From positions 1-7,154 of the forward strand of contig CAMYMX010000173.1 in assembly GCA_947259605.1 (NCBI GenBank): a stretch of DNA of 7,154 nucleotides, read 5' to 3'. Under the pieces are notes generated by a model. It ran no database searches. It was not told the origin of the DNA and saw only the letters and a list, made by a program, of their open reading frames with translations. Source of the DNA: an uncultured Polyangiaceae bacterium (GTDB taxonomy: Bacteria > Myxococcota_A > Polyangia > Polyangiales > Houyiibacteriaceae). Of the stretch, positions 1-6,968 are shown one piece after another (within the stretch, counting starts at the first letter, position 1; each line of letters begins with the position of its first letter). The position numbers and the translations under genes are program-made.

Positions 1-1
1 A

Positions 2-15
2 GGGGCGCGGAAAAA
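2..15 (+). repeat. Left arm of a 14-bp perfect inverted repeat
   Basis: GGGGCGCGGAAAAA here is the exact reverse complement of positions 178-191. Positions 1 and 16 do not extend the match. The arm lies at the window edge, so outer flanks such as a target-site duplication cannot be examined. Confidence 0.8.
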
Positions 16-29
16 ACCCGTCATGGGGT
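11..29 (-). terminator. Weak terminator-like hairpin plus T6 tract
   Basis: Read on the minus strand, ACCC (29-26) pairs with GGGT (19-16) around the loop CATGAC, and T6 (16-11) overlaps and follows it. A 4-bp stem is short for an intrinsic terminator and the T tract is also part of the 14-bp repeat arm. It is the only U-rich signal after a stem downstream of the operon, so I list it with low confidence. Confidence 0.25.
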
Positions 30-49
30 GGAGTCGACGTAACGAGTGA

Positions 50-80
50 CAATCGGCAAGACAGCAACCACCCCCGATTG
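50..80. repeat. 7-bp inverted repeat inside the flanked region
   Basis: CAATCGG (50-56) and CCGATTG (74-80) are reverse complements with a 17-nt loop. Alone it is weak, but it is one of several pairings inside the segment bounded by the 14-bp repeat. Confidence 0.4.
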
Positions 81-97
81 GCGCGAGTTCCGAGGCT

Positions 98-148
98 CGG
101 CTTGCGTGGTCCAGGCCCCCATGTGCTTCCGACCACATCTGCAAGCCG
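98..148. repeat. Strong bulged hairpin in the operon 3' tail
   Basis: CGGCTTGC (98-105) pairs with GCAAGCCG (141-148). Directly inside, GTGGTC (106-111) pairs with GACCAC (131-136). This gives 14 Watson-Crick pairs with one 4-nt bulge (137-140) and a 19-nt loop (112-130). A competing 5-bp hairpin, ATGTG/CACAT at 121-125 and 134-138, shares one side. In the pump mRNA the structure starts 53 nt after the stop codon. No U tract follows on the minus strand, so it is not a standard intrinsic terminator; it may protect the 3' end or form part of the surrounding repeat element. Confidence 0.65.
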
Positions 149-177
149 CCCCGTTCGACGCAGCCCCGTGTCGCGCC

Positions 178-191
178 TTTTTCCGCGCCCC
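178..191 (-). repeat. Right arm of a 14-bp perfect inverted repeat
   Basis: TTTTTCCGCGCCCC is the exact reverse complement of positions 2-15, enclosing 162 bp (16-177). This arm begins 10 bp beyond the pump stop codon. It could be the terminal repeat of a small non-autonomous element or the closing stem of a structured RNA. Confidence 0.8.
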
Positions 192-201
192 GGTCGCCCC
201 G

Positions 202-3200
202 CTAGTCCCCCGCGTAGACAAAGTCCTTGAAGCTCACCCGGTAAAAGAGCGAGTACATCAGGGGCACGAAGCCGAGGGTCAGCATGGTGGAGAAGAGCAG
301 GCCGGCCATGATGGCGATCGCCATGGGCTGGAACATTTCTTCGCCGCCCACGTAGAGCGGAATCAAGCTGCTGATCGTCGTCGCGGTGGTCAGCATGATC
401 GGGCGAAAGCGCTGCTGAGCGGCCTGGATGACGGCTTGCGGTGGGCTGAGCCCGTTCTCGGTCATTTCGATGTCGATGCGGTCGATCAGGACGATGCCGT
501 TGTTGATGACGATGCCCGCGAGGGAGACGATGCCCAGGAGGGTCATGAAGCCGAAGTACCCTCCCGGCAGGCCTGACCAATGCACCGCGAGCAGGCCGAT
601 CGCGACCCCGACGAGCGCAAAGAGGATTGTCGCGAGGACGATCGCAGGCTTCCGAAGTGAGTTGAACTGCCAGACCAGCAGCATGAGAATCACCATGCCG
701 GCAATCGGGAGCTTCGCCGCGATCGACGCGTTGGCGTCGCCCGAGCCTTCGACCTCTCCGCCGAGCTCGTAGCGGTAACCGATGCCCCAGGTCTGCTCTT
801 GTTCTTCGAGCCAGGGCGTGAGCTCCGCAATGACGTCGAAGGGCGTCACGCCAGCCACGGTGTCGCTATCGACGGTCACCGTGGGGTAGAGGTCGCGCCG
901 CAAGATCTCGGACGACTCCCACTCGAGCTCGCCGCTCGCGACCTGGGTCAGCGGAACGGAGCTGCCGTCTTGCGCGAAGACGCTCAGGGTCGCCAGGCGG
1001 TCGATGTTGCGGCGGCCCTCCGCGACCGAACGCAAGACCACGGGAATGGTCTTGTCGTCTTCGCGGTAGCGGGTGGTTTCGTAGCCGCTCAAGAACGTTT
1101 GAAGAGACGTCGCGACATCTTCGTTGGTGATGCCGGCGCGACGCGCGCGGTCGCCGCTCACCTCGATGAGCAGCTTTTTGACCTTCGGACCCCAGTCGTC
1201 GCCGACATTGCGAGTGTCCGGGCGGTCATTGAGCCACTGCTTCACCTGGTCGGCGATCTCGAAGACCTTGTCGGGATCCTTCCCGGAGATACGGACCTCG
1301 ATCGGCTTTCGCACCGGCGGGCCGTTGCCGAGCGGCCGTATGTGTGGGCGAAGATCTGGATATCGCTCGGTCATGTGGTGCTCGAGCTTCTTCATCACCT
1401 CGGGGACGACTTCCGCGGTCGAGGTGTGAAACATGGTTTCCGAGTAGCGAGGCCTGGGGGCGTCCGGGTTGTAGGTGAGCGTGAAGCGCGGTGGGCTCGT
1501 GCTGATGAACGAGGCCCAGTGGGTGACGCCTTCGTTGTTTTCGTCGGCGCTGAGCTCGCCCTCGATGAACGAGTCCATGTCCTCGATCATGGCCTCGGTT
1601 GCTCCAATCGAGGTGCCCGGGGGGAAGGTGAGCTCTGCGACGAAGAAATTGCTGGCCTGCTGCGGAAAGAAGAGCGCCGGGACCAGCGGGAAGAGCTTCA
1701 TGCCTCCGTAGAAACCAAGCGCCGCGATCGCAATGCTGAGAACGGGATGGCGGAGGACCGCGAGGATGTTCCGACGGTAGAAGCGGTAGAAGCCCGAGTC
1801 GAACGGCTCTTCGATCGGCTTAGGCTTGAGGAACTTGACGCAGAGGACCGGAATCATCGTGAGGGCGAGCACCCAGGAGATCAGCAGGGTGATCGTCACC
1901 ACGGAGAAGAGTACGCCTGTGTATTCACCGACGGCGGATTCGGCGAGGCGGATCGGCAGGAACGCGGCCGCGGTCGTCAGCGATGCGATCAAGAGCGGAA
2001 CCCTCAGCTCCTTGGCGGCGGCGAGCGCGGCGGGAACGCCTTTTTCGCCCTCGGCCATGCGCACCATGATCGACTCCGAGACGACGATCGCGTTATCGAC
2101 GAGCAGGCCGAGCGCGATGATCAGGCCGGCGAGGGACATTTGATCGAGCTGGATGCCGAAGAGGCTCATCGCCCACATCGCGATAATCATCGTGGCGGGC
2201 ACCAGCGTTGCAACGACGAAGCCGGTTCGGAGGCCCAGGGTGAGCAGCATGATGACCAGGACGATGACCACCGCCTGCAAGACGCTGTCGACGAAATCGT
2301 CGACCTTCTTTTGGACGATGGTGGGCTGGAAATACGTCTTGTAGAAGTCGACGCCGTGCGGGTACTGCTCTTGGATGAACTGGAAGAACCCCTCGAGCCG
2401 TTCTCCGAGCTGAATCAGGTTGCCTCCCTCGGCCATGGAGATCGCGAGCGTCAGGCCGGGGTGTCCGTCGATGCGTACGAGCCCTTCGGGCGGGTCAACG
2501 TAGCCGCGGTAGATGTCGACGATGTCTTCGAGGTAGACAAGCTCGTCGTTCTTCGGGAGACGAATGACGGTTCGTCTGAGCTCGGTCACCGAAGAGAAGT
2601 TTCCGCTCGGCTCGAGGGCGATCGACTCCTGTTCGACGTCGATTTCGCCTCCGGGCTGGATGATGTTTCGCTGCTGCAGGCTGTCCTTCAGGAACTTGGG
2701 CGTCATCCCGAGCTGGCTCAGGACGGCGTTGTTGTACTCGACAAAGAGGCGCTCCTCCTGTGCGCCGAGAATGTCGACTTTCGCCACCGATTCCACGCGC
2801 AAGAGCTCGTCGCGGAGGTCGTCGGCGATGTCTTTGAGCTCCATGTACGAAAACCCATCGCCGGTCATACTGAACATGATTGGATAGACGTCGCCGAACT
2901 CGTCGTTGACGTTCGGCCCAATGATGCCCTCCGGCAAGCTGGGCGCGACGGCGTCCACTTTGCGTCTGAGATCGTCCCAGATGGGGCGCATCTCCTTGAA
3001 CTCCTCGCGGATGTTCACGTAGATCACCGAAACACCAGTCCGGCTTTCACTGCTGACGAAGTCGAGCTCCGGGATCTCTTGGACGGCCTTTTCGATCGGG
3101 TCGGTGATGAGCTGCTCGACGCGCGCCGGGCTGGCCCCCGGGAAGTTGGTCGTGATCATCGCGGTTCGGATGATGAAGCCTGGGTCCATTTGGCGGGGCG

Positions 3201-3294
3201 CATCGAAGTAGGCCCCTATCCCGGCGAAGATGAGAACGACGATTAGCGTGCCGGTGACCGTGCGCCGCTGCAGTGCGAACTCGGTGAGGCTCAT
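202..3294 (-). CDS. RND-family inner-membrane efflux pump (permease subunit)
   Basis: This 1030-residue proton-driven pump is close to the AcrB length of 1049. TM1 is at about 13-30, and the first large periplasmic loop (porter/docking) at 31-335. TM2-TM6 lie at about 338-485, an amphipathic linker at 495-512 and TM7 at 516-535. The second periplasmic loop is at 540-855 and TM8-TM12 at about 858-1017. The TM4 motif reads GLLVDNAIVVSES: D400 matches AcrB D407, but the second acid (D408) is Asn401. In TM10 the segment GIVSLAGIVINNGIVLID has Asn at the place of AcrB Lys940. The TM11 segment RFRPIMLTT keeps the Arg/Thr region. This relay differs from AcrB and is typical of other RND subgroups, so it does not signal a dead protein. 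The second loop (PPRFTLTYNPDAPRPRY) loosely recalls TriC/MexK-like pumps, which is a weak inference. The ATG at 3294 sits in an ATGA overlap with the adaptor, with only a poor GAG upstream, so translation probably depends on coupling. Substrate is not predictable. Confidence 0.95.
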   Translation of the reverse strand: MSLTEFALQRRTVTGTLIVVLIFAGIGAYFDAPRQMDPGFIIRTAMITTNFPGASPARVEQLITDPIEKAVQEIPELDFVSSESRTGVSVIYVNIREEFKEMRPIWDDLRRKVDAVAPSLPEGIIGPNVNDEFGDVYPIMFSMTGDGFSYMELKDIADDLRDELLRVESVAKVDILGAQEERLFVEYNNAVLSQLGMTPKFLKDSLQQRNIIQPGGEIDVEQESIALEPSGNFSSVTELRRTVIRLPKNDELVYLEDIVDIYRGYVDPPEGLVRIDGHPGLTLAISMAEGGNLIQLGERLEGFFQFIQEQYPHGVDFYKTYFQPTIVQKKVDDFVDSVLQAVVIVLVIMLLTLGLRTGFVVATLVPATMIIAMWAMSLFGIQLDQMSLAGLIIALGLLVDNAIVVSESIMVRMAEGEKGVPAALAAAKELRVPLLIASLTTAAAFLPIRLAESAVGEYTGVLFSVVTITLLISWVLALTMIPVLCVKFLKPKPIEEPFDSGFYRFYRRNILAVLRHPVLSIAIAALGFYGGMKLFPLVPALFFPQQASNFFVAELTFPPGTSIGATEAMIEDMDSFIEGELSADENNEGVTHWASFISTSPPRFTLTYNPDAPRPRYSETMFHTSTAEVVPEVMKKLEHHMTERYPDLRPHIRPLGNGPPVRKPIEVRISGKDPDKVFEIADQVKQWLNDRPDTRNVGDDWGPKVKKLLIEVSGDRARRAGITNEDVATSLQTFLSGYETTRYREDDKTIPVVLRSVAEGRRNIDRLATLSVFAQDGSSVPLTQVASGELEWESSEILRRDLYPTVTVDSDTVAGVTPFDVIAELTPWLEEQEQTWGIGYRYELGGEVEGSGDANASIAAKLPIAGMVILMLLVWQFNSLRKPAIVLATILFALVGVAIGLLAVHWSGLPGGYFGFMTLLGIVSLAGIVINNGIVLIDRIDIEMTENGLSPPQAVIQAAQQRFRPIMLTTATTISSLIPLYVGGEEMFQPMAIAIMAGLLFSTMLTLGFVPLMYSLFYRVSFKDFVYAGD

Positions 3295-4454
3295 GGCGTC
3301 TCGGGTGCGTTGACCGCCGCCTGCTCGTTTTGAACAGAGGACGCTACGTTTTCAGGCTCCGACCCAGGCTTCGGGGGAAGTCGAACTTGCAGGCCGTCGT
3401 AGATGCGGCTGACGCCGGCAGTGACCACCAGGTCGCCGGGCTCGACGCCGGAGTTGATCTCGACGCCGGTGGAGAGCAGTTGACCGACCTCGACGGCGCT
3501 CCGATGCACGATGCCGAGCGCGGGGTCGTCCGTTTGTTCGACCTTGAACACGAAGCGGCCGCTGCGATCTTCGCCGAGCGCGCTCGTCGGGAGCGCGTAT
3601 TTGGGGCCGTCCGTCGCATCGGCCAAGACGAAGGTCACGTCGGCCGCCATTCCGGCTCGAACCAGGTTTTGCCCTTCAGTCAGCCGGACGATGACCGGAA
3701 ACGTCGTCGCACCGGCGACGCTCGCCACTCCAACTTCGGTAACCGTTCCTTCGAGCTCCCTGCCGTCGAGCGAATCGAAGCGGGCGCGTGCTTTGGCGCC
3801 CTTCTCGATGCTACGAATGATCGATGCCGGGACAGCGACTCTGACTTCGATCTGCTCGCCCGCAAGCAGCGTGGCGACAAGCATTCCAGCTTGAACGTAT
3901 TCATTGACCTCGATGTCCACCGTCGCGATCGTTCCGGGCTCCGGCGCCTTCAAATGCGTGTAGCCGAGCTGTCGCTGGCGAAGGCGAATTTGCTGGTTGG
4001 CCGATTTGAGGCCCGCGCGCGCGGATTCGTAGGCGGTGCGGTCGGCGTCGAGATCTTGTTTCGAGGCGTTCTGGTTTTCGTACAGCGCACGAGTTCGCTC
4101 GTAGGTCGCTTTGGCGTTGCGCTCCTGCGCGCGAGCCTGCGCCGCGGAGGCCTGTGCGTTCTGAAGCTGCAGCGCGAAATCGGCCGGGTCCATTCGCGCG
4201 ATCGTTTCGCCCTTCTTCACGACGTCGCCGACGTTGATCGGCACACTCAGGACCTGGCCCGAAACCTGGAAGCTGAGCCTGCTCTCCTGCCCGGCCTTTG
4301 CGACGCCGGAGTACGTGCGCTGCGTCGCCGCGTCGCTTCCTTCGACCACGACGTATCGAACGGGCCGGATGATCTCCGGCTCGTCGACCACATCTTCGCA
4401 CCCGAGCAGTGCAAAGGTGGCGGTCAGCGCGAGAAGGGTTGCTGTACTTACCAT
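3291..4454 (-). CDS. RND efflux periplasmic adaptor lipoprotein (HlyD/AcrA-class membrane fusion protein)
   Basis: This 387-residue protein bridges the inner-membrane pump and the TolC-like channel. A lipobox LLGC gives an acylated Cys19 after a hydrophobic signal; the n-region (MVSTAT) lacks the usual Lys/Arg, and +2 is Glu. Barrel-sandwich halves lie at about 55-92 (SFQVSGQVLSVPINVGDVVKKG) and 164-200 (YTHLKAPEPGTI, VNEYVQAG). The alpha-hairpin between them spans about 93-162. Its tip carries R120, L124 and S131, the same R-x3-L-x6-S spacing as the TolC-docking motif of AcrA (R128, L132, S139). A beta-barrel domain follows at 200-275, then a membrane-proximal domain at 285-360 (ALPTSAL, GVEPGDLVVTAGVSRIYDGLQV). 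The tail of about 27 residues is Pro/Glu/Asn-rich and probably disordered. Length is usual for the family. The start is fixed by the overlap with the upstream stop and a GGGAG site; its own stop overlaps the pump start by 4 bases. Confidence 0.93.
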   Translation of the reverse strand: MVSTATLLALTATFALLGCEDVVDEPEIIRPVRYVVVEGSDAATQRTYSGVAKAGQESRLSFQVSGQVLSVPINVGDVVKKGETIARMDPADFALQLQNAQASAAQARAQERNAKATYERTRALYENQNASKQDLDADRTAYESARAGLKSANQQIRLRQRQLGYTHLKAPEPGTIATVDIEVNEYVQAGMLVATLLAGEQIEVRVAVPASIIRSIEKGAKARARFDSLDGRELEGTVTEVGVASVAGATTFPVIVRLTEGQNLVRAGMAADVTFVLADATDGPKYALPTSALGEDRSGRFVFKVEQTDDPALGIVHRSAVEVGQLLSTGVEINSGVEPGDLVVTAGVSRIYDGLQVRLPPKPGSEPENVASSVQNEQAAVNAPETP

Positions 4455-6910
4455 CAGTTCTGCTCCCGGGGATTGGTTCGCGTGGGTTCGACCGCCGGCT
4501 GTTCGGCGCGGCTCTGTCGCTTTCGTACGGCAGCGAAGGCGTCGAGGCGCTCGATGAAATCGTCGCGCTCCTCTTCGGAACCTTCCAGAGAAAACGCACC
4601 GGAAGCACGCTGGACCCGAAGCGCATCGATCAAAAAGTCGTAAAGGGCGTTGGCCGCCGCGAGGGCTGCGCCGAGGGCCTGGTTCTGCGCGTCGACGAGC
4701 TGAATGATGTCCGCTGCGCCCCGCTGATAGAGGTCGGTGACCAATTCCAGGTTGCGGGCCGAGGCCTCGGCTGCGTCTCGGGTGAGGGCGATGTTGGCGT
4801 ACGAGAAGCCGGCTTGGTGGAGCGCGGATCGCACGTCTTGTTCGAGGCGTTGAGCGATGACGGCGCGGTCGGTTTGCAGCCGGTCGATTTCGCGAAAGGT
4901 TCGGCGAATGCGCGCGTAGTTCGAGGTGCCGTCGAAGAGTGTCAGCGAGGCGGTGGCGCCAACGTTCCAGGTGAAGGTTTGGCGGCCTGGGATCGGGATC
5001 ATTGATTCGCCTGCTTGGCTTTCCGCGGGATTGGCGCCGACGCCGCCAGCGTAGGGAATATGGGTGAAGCCGCCGACCACGGCGATGTCGGGAATGCCGA
5101 GCTGGCGGCGCTCGCCTTTGAGCAGCTCGTCCCTCGAGCTGATCGTGGCGTCGATGCTGCGGATTTCGGGCGAGTTCAGGATCGCCTCTTTGGCCATGAA
5201 CTCCCGAAAGACTTTGAACGACCAGGCATCCTGAAGGTACTTCACCAGGCGCTGGTCGCTTCCTGGTGTGACCGCGCGAACGTCCTCGGGCGGCGGGACC
5301 CGAAACGGAGCCTCGAGCTGCCGGTTCAGAATCCGATTGAGCTGGATCTCCGCTTGATTGCGCAGGGCGCTCGCGCCGATGACCGCCGAGCGGCTTTCGG
5401 CGATTTGGGTCTGCCAGCGGAAGACCTCCTCGCGCCCCGCGACACCAATGGCGTTTCGGGTTTCGGCAAGCGCGAGGTTCTTTCGGGTGAGCCGAAGGTT
5501 GTCACGGTTCACGCCCTCATTGTTCTTGGCGCGGAGCACGTCGAGGTAGGCCACGCCGGCCTCGAGCATCGTATCGAGGCGCGCGGCCATGTAGTCCTGC
5601 TCGGTGGCCAAATACGTGTCGCGACGAAACCGCAGATCGGCATGCGCGCCGGGCGAGTAGAGCAGCTGGGAGCCGCTGATACCCCAGGTGAACTGCCGCT
5701 GTGCCTGACCAAAAGCGTTCGACACGTCCGGATCGTTGATCAAGAAATCCCCGTCGGCGCCGGCCTGCGGCAAAAAGTTGCCGCGTGCGACCTTGATGCC
5801 TTCGTATCGTGCGTCGATTTCGAGGCCTTGCGCCATGAGGTCGAGGTTCGCGCGGACGGCATCGCGCATCGCGATTTCGAGCGTGATGAGCGGGCCGCGG
5901 GTCCCGGACTGGTCGTTGATGAGCCGTGCCTCCGCCATCACCTCGAAACGCGGCCAGGTTCCGATCGACCTCGCCGTTGCCATGTTGATGACCAAGACGG
6001 GGCGCTGTTCGAACGAAACCGGCAGCGAGCCCGCGGGCTCGCCCATCTGGATGCGCTGGACGAAGAGCGCGGCGCGACGCATGCGGCGGGTCTCGTCTTC
6101 GTCCGTCTCCATCGTCGCCAACGCGCCTCGTTCGACCCAATGCACGCCGCCGCCCGCATACGAAGGCAAGTCTTGCGCGTTGATGCCGTCGATGAGGCGC
6201 TGCATCTCTTCGTCGCTCCACTTGAAGATGGGACCGATGTAGATGGCTTCGGTGTCTTCCGGAATGGCGGCGAGGGTGGTTTCCGCACCCCCGTCGGCGA
6301 CGACCAAGCTGGTTTGAACCCCGAGGCGCTGGCTCGCGATTTGTATGGGCCGCTCTGGGGAATCGAGGTGTTGGACGACCTCTTCGCCGACGATCAGCGC
6401 CATGCGATCGAAGCGTATGATGTCGCGCAGCTGATTGATGTTTCGCTCGAAGTTCAGGAGGCCGGCGATGTACGAGAGGTTTCGTCGGCCGCTACGGTTG
6501 CCGTCCCGGGGGAGGCCCTGGAGCTCGGGCGCCGCGTAAGGGATGAGAACGGGTTTGCTCAGCTTCGCGATTCGCCCCGCTGCCACCCCCGTCATCGGGC
6601 CCGACACGATGATCATGTCTACGTTGCGATCTGCGAGTCCCTCTTTGAGCGCGGCCTCTGCCGCTTCGAGCGTCCAGTTGGTCTTGGTCTTGGGCTCGAC
6701 GAAGGTGACGGAGGCGTCTTCCTTCATGAGCTCGAGGATTTCGCCCTTGAGCAAGCCTTGCCGCTCGGCGAACAATTGAGACTCGCCGTCGGCGATCATC
6801 ATGATACGGAACGTCGGCCTCGCGCTTCTTTGCGCTTCGGCCGATGCGCCGAACGCAAGAGGAAGAGCAGCTGTGAGGACCAGCAGTGAGCGCAGCCCGG
6901 ATCTCGTCAT
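4454..6910 (-). CDS. Fusion protein: periplasmic ABC_sub_bind-like domain joined to a TolC-family outer-membrane efflux channel
   Basis: Residue numbers here count from the upstream GTG; subtract 2 for the preferred ATG start. Residues 3-28 are a Sec signal peptide (Arg in the n-region, hydrophobic LLVLTAALPLAFG, A-x-A cleavage near ASAEA). Residues 35-335 resemble the type-1 periplasmic binding fold of ABC_sub_bind proteins: FRIMMIAD strand, VDMIIVSGPMTG, RMALIVGE, EAIYIGP, and a closing stretch RAALFVQRIQMGEPAGSLPV then VINMATARSIG, which matches the family's C-terminal pattern. Residues 344-795 form a full OEP channel with two repeats. Barrel strands lie near 407-430 and 646-662, and long helices near 432-530 and 664-774; NANLALYD-type ends are seen at ANALYDFLIDALRVQRASGAF. 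TolC proteins are usually 420-490 residues, so the roughly 310 extra N-terminal residues are a genuine added domain in one uninterrupted frame. There is no cysteine, hence no lipid anchor or disulfide. The channel should trimerise in the outer membrane with the binding domain in the periplasm. The stop overlaps the adaptor start (TGATG). Substrate and ligand are unknown. Confidence 0.85.
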   Translation of the reverse strand: MTRSGLRSLLVLTAALPLAFGASAEAQRSARPTFRIMMIADGESQLFAERQGLLKGEILELMKEDASVTFVEPKTKTNWTLEAAEAALKEGLADRNVDMIIVSGPMTGVAAGRIAKLSKPVLIPYAAPELQGLPRDGNRSGRRNLSYIAGLLNFERNINQLRDIIRFDRMALIVGEEVVQHLDSPERPIQIASQRLGVQTSLVVADGGAETTLAAIPEDTEAIYIGPIFKWSDEEMQRLIDGINAQDLPSYAGGGVHWVERGALATMETDEDETRRMRRAALFVQRIQMGEPAGSLPVSFEQRPVLVINMATARSIGTWPRFEVMAEARLINDQSGTRGPLITLEIAMRDAVRANLDLMAQGLEIDARYEGIKVARGNFLPQAGADGDFLINDPDVSNAFGQAQRQFTWGISGSQLLYSPGAHADLRFRRDTYLATEQDYMAARLDTMLEAGVAYLDVLRAKNNEGVNRDNLRLTRKNLALAETRNAIGVAGREEVFRWQTQIAESRSAVIGASALRNQAEIQLNRILNRQLEAPFRVPPPEDVRAVTPGSDQRLVKYLQDAWSFKVFREFMAKEAILNSPEIRSIDATISSRDELLKGERRQLGIPDIAVVGGFTHIPYAGGVGANPAESQAGESMIPIPGRQTFTWNVGATASLTLFDGTSNYARIRRTFREIDRLQTDRAVIAQRLEQDVRSALHQAGFSYANIALTRDAAEASARNLELVTDLYQRGAADIIQLVDAQNQALGAALAAANALYDFLIDALRVQRASGAFSLEGSEEERDDFIERLDAFAAVRKRQSRAEQPAVEPTRTNPREQN
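4463..4467 (-). promoter_or_regulatory. Ribosome binding site of the adaptor gene
   Basis: GGGAG on the minus strand lies 8 nt before the ATG at 4454-4452, inside the last codons of the upstream gene. With the TGATG stop/start overlap this supports both coupled and independent initiation at the adaptor. Confidence 0.6.
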
Positions 6911-6968
6911 GACCACCTCGTCCGGGGGGTTCCGGAAGGGGTAGCCTAGAGCCCAAGTCTCGAGATGT
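6911..6968 (-). other. Short intergenic gap before the fusion gene
   Basis: These 58 bp separate the two outer-membrane-factor genes. I see no T-tract terminator and no convincing -35/-10 pair, which favours read-through from the upstream gene. Two 8-bp palindromes (TCTCGAGA at 6958-6965 and TTCCGGAA at 6930-6937) are present. A 5-bp GC hairpin (6921-6925 pairing with 6932-6936, loop 6926-6931) lies directly before the ribosome binding site. It is short enough to be chance, but could slightly modulate initiation. Confidence 0.4.
6913..6919 (-). promoter_or_regulatory. Ribosome binding site deciding the fusion-protein start
   Basis: On the minus strand GAGGTGG runs from 6919 to 6913. Its GAGG core ends 5 nt before the ATG at 6910-6908. 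An in-frame GTG at 6916-6914 lies inside this motif and cannot use it, so the ATG is the better start and the protein begins MTRSGLRS. Confidence 0.75.

Larger units (their letters stand above)
1..201. other. Non-coding tail downstream of the efflux operon
   Basis: I see no credible gene in this stretch. Two open frames cross it: a 66-codon minus-strand frame and a plus-strand frame running into the pump gene. Both are rich in Arg, Gly, Ala and His, lack domain features and look like composition artefacts. The region instead holds inverted repeats (a 14-bp pair at its edges, a 14-bp bulged hairpin in the middle and a 7-bp pair), described separately. The gene to the left is not in the window. 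Confidence 0.6.

Noticed and set aside
21..221. Minus-strand 66-codon open frame in the operon tail
   Set aside because: It overlaps the end of the pump gene, is built of Arg/Gly/Ala/Ser as expected of random GC-rich DNA, and runs through the inverted-repeat structures.
799..3246. Plus-strand open frame of 815 codons opposite the pump gene
   Set aside because: It is in exact codon register with the minus-strand gene. Its length only reflects the absence of TTA, CTA and TCA codons in the GC-rich pump gene. The product is Asp/Glu/Arg/His-rich with no domain pattern, while the minus strand encodes an unmistakable RND protein.
3330..4643. Plus-strand open frame of 437 codons opposite the adaptor
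   Set aside because: It is in register with the adaptor codons and arises the same way. It also crosses the gene junction without any feature of its own.
5015..6889. Plus-strand open frame of 624 codons opposite the fusion gene
   Set aside because: Same codon-register effect: the sense gene avoids TTA, CTA and TCA across this span. The translation has no signal, membrane segment or family motif.
4454..6910. Possibility that the fusion is two genes joined by a sequencing error
   Set aside because: The frame is continuous for over 800 codons, the linker at about 335-345 is short and natural, and there is no second signal peptide or ribosome binding site at the domain boundary. A genuine fusion is the simpler reading.
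6916..6958. Palindromes TTCCGGAA and TCTCGAGA before the fusion gene as operators
   Set aside because: Each is only 8 bp, they differ from each other, and no promoter elements accompany them. They are compatible with chance in GC-rich DNA.
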